Notes under the pieces: model-generated | What the model saw: only the letters and a program-made list of their open reading frames with translations | What the model was told of the DNA's origin: nothing | Database searches by the model: none | Made by a program: the position numbers and the translations under genes | Origin: an uncultured bacterium | GTDB lineage: Bacteria > Bacteroidota > Bacteroidia > Bacteroidales > Bacteroidaceae | Assembly: GCA_945869305.1 (NCBI GenBank) | Contig: CAMBOH010000001.1 | Location: 1-64,000 of the forward strand | Reading direction: 5' to 3' | DNA: 64,000 nt | Shown here: in pieces, positions 59,689 through 64,000 of the stretch | Layout of the letters: the number at the start of each line of letters is the position of its first letter | How positions within the stretch are numbered: the stretch's first letter is position 1

Positions 59689-60613
59689 CTTTCGCTCGGC
59701 GGCCGATGCGCCGCAGGGATATTGCGCCACGGTGGGCTTCTTCGACGGCGTACACCGCGGTCACCGTTATCTCATCGACCAGCTGAAGGCTGAGGCGGCG
59801 CAGCGCGGCCTCTTGCCGCTGGTCATCACCTTCGAGGAACATCCGCGCCTGGCTCTGTCGCACACCCGCTACTGGCCCGAACTCCTCACCACCAACACCC
59901 AGAAGCTCCACCTGCTCGAACAGGCCGGAGTGGCCGCTGTGGCCATGCTGCGCTTCGACCAGTCCATGTCGATGCTCACCTCGCGCGAGTTCATGCAACA
60001 GATGCTCCACGACAGGCTGGGCGTGCGCTGTCTGCTCGTGGGCTACGACCACCACTTCGGTTCCGACCTCTCGGCCGGTTACAAGGACTACGTGCGCTAC
60101 GGGCGTGAACTCGGCATCGAGGTGCTCCGCGAGCGTCCCTTCGAGACTGCCGACCTGCGCATCAGCTCGTCGGCCACCCGCCGCTTCCTGACGGGCGGCA
60201 ATGTCGAGATGGCCCGCGCCTGTCTGGGCCGTCCCTACCTGCTCGAAGGCATCGTGGTCGAGGGACATCACGCCGGCACGCTGATGGGCTACCCCACCGC
60301 CAACCTGAAGCCCGAGTGCGAAGAGCAGTTGGTGCCCGGCCGTGGCGTATATGCCGCACGGGCCGAAATCGGAGGCTTCACCTACATCGCCATGGTCAAC
60401 ATAGGCTGGCGGCCCACCCTCGACAACGGCGGCGACCAGACCATCGAGGCCCACCTGCTCGACTACACGGGCGGCGACCTCTACGGACAGCGGCTCAAGC
60501 TGCACTTCTATCGCCGTGTGCGCGACGAGCGCCGCTTTTCGGGCATCGAAGCCCTGCAGGCCCAGCTCGCGCTCGATGCCGACTGCGTGCGCAAACTCTT
60601 CAGCGAGCTATGA
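59666..60613 (+). CDS. ribF: Bifunctional riboflavin kinase/FAD synthetase
   Basis: MANYTFHSFRSAADAPQGYCATVGFFDGVHRGHRYLIDQLK...LLEGIVVEGHHAGTLMGYPTANLKPE...YIAMVNIGWRPTLDNG; overlaps the HAD gene by 23 bp. Confidence 0.95.
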   Translation: MANYTFHSFRSAADAPQGYCATVGFFDGVHRGHRYLIDQLKAEAAQRGLLPLVITFEEHPRLALSHTRYWPELLTTNTQKLHLLEQAGVAAVAMLRFDQSMSMLTSREFMQQMLHDRLGVRCLLVGYDHHFGSDLSAGYKDYVRYGRELGIEVLRERPFETADLRISSSATRRFLTGGNVEMARACLGRPYLLEGIVVEGHHAGTLMGYPTANLKPECEEQLVPGRGVYAARAEIGGFTYIAMVNIGWRPTLDNGGDQTIEAHLLDYTGGDLYGQRLKLHFYRRVRDERRFSGIEALQAQLALDADCVRKLFSEL

Positions 60614-61269
60614 AAGCCCTGCTGTTGTTCCTGCTGTTTGCGGCAGTTCAGGTGGTCGGCTCGTCCGTCGCCCTGTTGGCCAGCCACGCAGACCGTCTGG
60701 CCCAAGGTGGCCAGCTCGACCATCTGACACCCGACCCAGTGGTGCTCGGCACCGTCATGTGTGTCGCCGAAGCCCTGCTGTGTGTCGCCCTCTGGTGGTG
60801 GTACCGCCGCCAAAGCCCGTGGCAGCGTACGTTCAGGCCGCTCCGCCGCCCCTGTGCCGCCATGGTGCTGGCCGCAGGCGGCGTGTGTGGGGTGAGCCTC
60901 CTGCTGTCGTGGATGCTCGACCCGTTGGGCCTCTCTGACGGCGGCACCACCTCCCTCTTCACGGCACAGCTGCACAATCCCGGCGGGCTGCTGCTGCTCT
61001 GCGTGGTCGGTCCGTTGTGTGAAGAACTGGTGTTCAGGGCCGGCATCCTGCGCAGCTTGGTGGTGAATCACCGCCTGCCCGACTGGGGTGCCGTAGCGGT
61101 CACCTCGCTCTCGTTTGCACTCGTACACGGCAACCTGGCGCAGGGCATACCCGCCTTAGTGCTGGGCCTGGTGCTCGGCTACCTGTATCTGCGCACGGGC
61201 AATCTGCGCCTGTGCCTGCCCGCCCACGTGGCCAACAACGTGCTGGGCGTGCTCCTGCTGGCCTTCTAA
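60610..61269 (+). CDS. CPBP-family intramembrane metalloprotease
   Basis: MKALLLFLLFAAVQVVGSSVALL...CVVGPLCEELVFRAGILRSL...SLSFALVHGNLAQGIPALVLGLVLGYLYLRTGNLRLCLPAHVANN; ATGA overlap with ribF. Confidence 0.92.
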   Translation: MKALLLFLLFAAVQVVGSSVALLASHADRLAQGGQLDHLTPDPVVLGTVMCVAEALLCVALWWWYRRQSPWQRTFRPLRRPCAAMVLAAGGVCGVSLLLSWMLDPLGLSDGGTTSLFTAQLHNPGGLLLLCVVGPLCEELVFRAGILRSLVVNHRLPDWGAVAVTSLSFALVHGNLAQGIPALVLGLVLGYLYLRTGNLRLCLPAHVANNVLGVLLLAF

Positions 61270-61285
61270 CCCGAAAACCCTTAGC

Positions 61286-62326
61286 ATGAAAATAGGAAAT
61301 CTCGATTTGGGCAACCGCCCCGTACTGCTCGCTCCCATGGAGGACGTGACCGACATCGGCTTCAGGCTGCTGTGCCGCCGCCTGGGAGCCTCGATGGTCT
61401 ATTCCGAGTTTGTGGCCGCCGATGCCCTGGTACGCATGGTCAACAAAAGCTTGGAGAAGCTCACCGTCTGCGAGGCCGAACGCCCCGTGGCCATACAGAT
61501 ATACGGAAAAGACCCTGTAGCCATGCGCGATGCCGCCCAGATCGTGGTGGAGCGCGCCCACCCCGACGTGCTCGACATCAACTTCGGCTGTCCTGTGAAG
61601 CGTGTGGCTGGCAAGGGAGCCGGGGCCGGCCTGTTGCAGAATGTGCCCCTCATGTTACAGATAGCCCGCGCCGTGGCTGAGGCGGTCGACGTGCCGGTCA
61701 CCGCCAAGACCCGTCTGGGCTGGGACGAAGGACACAAAATCATTGTGCCGCTGGCCGAACAGCTGCAGGACTGCGGCCTGCAGGCCCTCACTATCCACGG
61801 GCGCACCCGCTCGCAGATGTACACCGGCGAGGCCGACTGGAGCCTTATCGGAGAGGTGAAGCGCAATCCGCGCATGCGCATCCCCATCATAGGCAACGGC
61901 GACATAACCCAGGCCCAGGGCGCAGTCGACGCCTTCGACCGCTACGGAGTCGACGCGGTGATGATAGGGCGTGCCACCTTTGGCCGTCCGTGGATATTCA
62001 AGGAAGTACACGATGCCCTTCACGGCGAAGGCCATGACGTCGACACCGTCGTGCCCAGCCGTTTTGCCCCGATGAGTGCCGACTGGAAGCTCGACGTGCT
62101 GAAGGAGCAGGTGCGGCAGAGCGTGGAACGCATCGGCGAGTACCGCGGCATCCTGCACATTCGCCGCCATCTGGCCGCGTCACCTCTGTTCAAGGGCATA
62201 GCCAACTTCCGGCCCACCCGCATCGCCATGTTGCGGGCCGAAACCGTCGGCGAGCTGTTCGACATCATGGAGCGCGTGCGCCCCCTGCTGGTTTTGGGGC
62301 AGGATGAGGCTTCGGGGCCTGCGTGA
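61286..62326 (+). CDS. dus: tRNA-dihydrouridine synthase
   Basis: LLAPMEDVTDIGFRLLCRRLGASMVYSEFV...LDINFGCPVKRVAGKGAGAGLLQ...TAKTRLGWDEG...LTIHGRTRSQMYTGEADW. Confidence 0.95.
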   Translation: MKIGNLDLGNRPVLLAPMEDVTDIGFRLLCRRLGASMVYSEFVAADALVRMVNKSLEKLTVCEAERPVAIQIYGKDPVAMRDAAQIVVERAHPDVLDINFGCPVKRVAGKGAGAGLLQNVPLMLQIARAVAEAVDVPVTAKTRLGWDEGHKIIVPLAEQLQDCGLQALTIHGRTRSQMYTGEADWSLIGEVKRNPRMRIPIIGNGDITQAQGAVDAFDRYGVDAVMIGRATFGRPWIFKEVHDALHGEGHDVDTVVPSRFAPMSADWKLDVLKEQVRQSVERIGEYRGILHIRRHLAASPLFKGIANFRPTRIAMLRAETVGELFDIMERVRPLLVLGQDEASGPA

Positions 62327-62422
62327 GGCCACCTGGAGCCGTATCGCCCGGGGGAGCTCCCGGGGTGAGCCCGTCTTCTTCAGCCTGTTCAACTCACATT
62401 TTGTTTCTCAACACATTGCATC

Positions 62423-63124
62423 ATGAAACACTATTTTTTCGAATCGGCCATCGTGGCCGTGGGACTGGCCTTGCTGGGCTTGTTTGTGTATATGGGTATC
62501 GCGTCGTTTGCCGCCCGCGACCGCGTGGTGTCGGTGCGCGGTCTGGCCGAGCGCGAGGTGCAGGCCGACCACGTGATCTGGCCCATTGTGTACAAGACCA
62601 CGGGCAGCGACTTGCAGCAGATCTACGCCTCGCTGAACCGTACGAGTGCTGAAATCAGGAGCTTCCTGGAAAAGGAGGGACTGCCCGCCTCAGACATCAG
62701 TGACGGAGTGCCCCAGATTGTCGACCTGTGGGCCGACCGCTACGCTTCGTCCGAGGCGGTGGCACGCGACCGCTACAACGTGACACTCACACTCACAGTC
62801 TCGTCGGCCAAGGTCGACCTGGTGCGCAGCCTTATCTCACGCATGGGCGAACTGCTCAAGCAGGGCATCGCCATCTCCGCGAGCGACTACGGCTCGCAGG
62901 TGGAGTTTGAGTTCACCAGCCTCAACAAGATCAAGCCGCAGATGATTGAGGAGGCCACCAAGAACGCCCGCGAGGCCGCCGAGAAGTTTGCCGCCGATTC
63001 GGGAAGCAAGCTCGGTGAAATCAAGAGTGCCGAGCAAGGTTACTTCAGCATCGAAAACCGCGACCAGTACACCCCACACATCAAGAAGGTGAGGGTCGTT
63101 ACCTCGGTAGACTTCTATCTGTAA
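62423..63124 (+). CDS. SIMPL domain-containing protein
   Basis: MKHYFFESAIVAVGLALLGLFVYMGIASFAARDRVVSVRGLAEREVQADHVIWPIVYKTTGSDLQQIY... Confidence 0.85.
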   Translation: MKHYFFESAIVAVGLALLGLFVYMGIASFAARDRVVSVRGLAEREVQADHVIWPIVYKTTGSDLQQIYASLNRTSAEIRSFLEKEGLPASDISDGVPQIVDLWADRYASSEAVARDRYNVTLTLTVSSAKVDLVRSLISRMGELLKQGIAISASDYGSQVEFEFTSLNKIKPQMIEEATKNAREAAEKFAADSGSKLGEIKSAEQGYFSIENRDQYTPHIKKVRVVTSVDFYL

Positions 63125-63216
63125 CACGCCCCCTCCGTTCGCGGCCTGCCCCAAGGCCGCAGTGGCGGAGAAGAAGATTTAAAAACGCAAGGAAGCACCG
63201 AAACGGCAAAAAATGT

Positions 63217-63224
63217 TACTTTTG
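63217..63224 (+). promoter_or_regulatory. -7 box TACTTTTG upstream of dapB
   Basis: AATGTTACTTTTGCCGCGC, about 88 nt upstream of ATG 63312. Confidence 0.5.
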
Positions 63225-63311
63225 CCGCGCAGAAGGGCTGCTGCGGCTCACCGCCCGTAGCCGCAGCCGTCCCTCGCACAACCCAACCGACTCATCCAAA
63301 CACCCAGACGA

Positions 63312-64000
63312 ATGAAAATAGCTCTGATAGGCTACGGCAAAATGGGGCATATGATCGAAGAGATTGCCCTGCAGCGTGGCCATGAAATAGTGTCGATTAT
63401 CGATGTCGACAACATGCAGGACTTCGACTCCGATGCCTTTCGCAGTGCCGAGGTCGCCATTGAATTTACCAACCCCACCGCCGCCTACGACAACTACCTG
63501 CGCGCCTGGAAGCAGGGCGTGAAGGTGGTGAGCGGCAGCACGGGCTGGCTCAGCGAGCACGAGGCCGACGTGCGCCGCGCCTGCACGCAGCAGGGCCACA
63601 CCCTCTTCTGGGCATCCAACTTCTCGCTCGGAGTGGCCATCTTCTCGGCCGTCAACAAATACCTGGCGCGCATCATGAACGACTATCCCGCCTACGATGT
63701 CAGCGAAGTCGAAACCCACCACGTCCACAAGCTCGATGCGCCCAGCGGAACGGCCATCACCCTGGCCGAACAGGTGTGTGAATGTCTCGACCGCAAGCGC
63801 GGATGGGTGAAGGGACAGGTGCGCCAGCCCGACGGCACGCTCGAAGGCACCGACCAGACGCCCGCCGACCTGCTGCGCATCGACGCGGTCCGCGAAGGGG
63901 AGGTGCCAGGCATACATGCCATCACCTACGACTCCGAAGCCGACATGATACAAATCGTTCACTCGGCACACAACCGCAAGGGATTTGCCCTCGGTGCCGT
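63312..64000 (+). CDS. dapB: 4-hydroxy-tetrahydrodipicolinate reductase (3' end outside window)
   Basis: MKIALIGYGKMGHMIEEIALQRGHEIVSIIDVDN...EFTNPTAAYDNYL...VVSGSTGWL...NFSLGVAIFSAVNKYLA...VETHHVHKLDAPSGTAITLAE. Confidence 0.95.
   Translation, partial: MKIALIGYGKMGHMIEEIALQRGHEIVSIIDVDNMQDFDSDAFRSAEVAIEFTNPTAAYDNYLRAWKQGVKVVSGSTGWLSEHEADVRRACTQQGHTLFWASNFSLGVAIFSAVNKYLARIMNDYPAYDVSEVETHHVHKLDAPSGTAITLAEQVCECLDRKRGWVKGQVRQPDGTLEGTDQTPADLLRIDAVREGEVPGIHAITYDSEADMIQIVHSAHNRKGFALGA

Overview
A 64 kb Bacteroidales-type chromosomal segment (Bacteroidetes -7 boxes TAnnTTTG, Prevotella/Bacteroides-like proteins). Most of it is housekeeping: sdh/frd, pgpH, pdxB, polA, a polyprenyl synthase, deoC, mazG, dtd, uvrC, apt, mnmG, dprA, a DEAD-box helicase, gyrB, a GH92 glycosidase, tRNA-Leu(CAA), manC, argB, peptidase U32, ribF, dus and dapB. 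There is also a cobalamin-riboswitch-controlled btuB plus BtuG-like locus and a 1184-aa surface protein with a T9SS-like C-terminus. No phage, IS element, CRISPR array or rRNA was recognised. The most interesting signal lies outside the genes. (1) A candidate replication-origin region at about 27.6-37.4 kb: two abutting perfect DnaA boxes (30196-30213), a further near-match (30302), a perfect 16-bp parS palindrome (34980-34995), a near-parS inside polA (27657-27672), adjacent mnmG/gidA, and a nearly complete switch of coding strand at about 37.0-37.4 kb. (2) At least three families of short intergenic tandem repeats with fixed 21- or 23-bp periods. Two of them recur at distant loci in opposite orientation, and one sits 40 bp from the DnaA boxes. 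(3) A dispersed promoter-bearing intergenic element present in two copies. (4) A roughly 950-bp intergenic region with an orphan promoter, hairpin and repeats upstream of the giant surface protein. Product names come from reading the translations; no database search was run.
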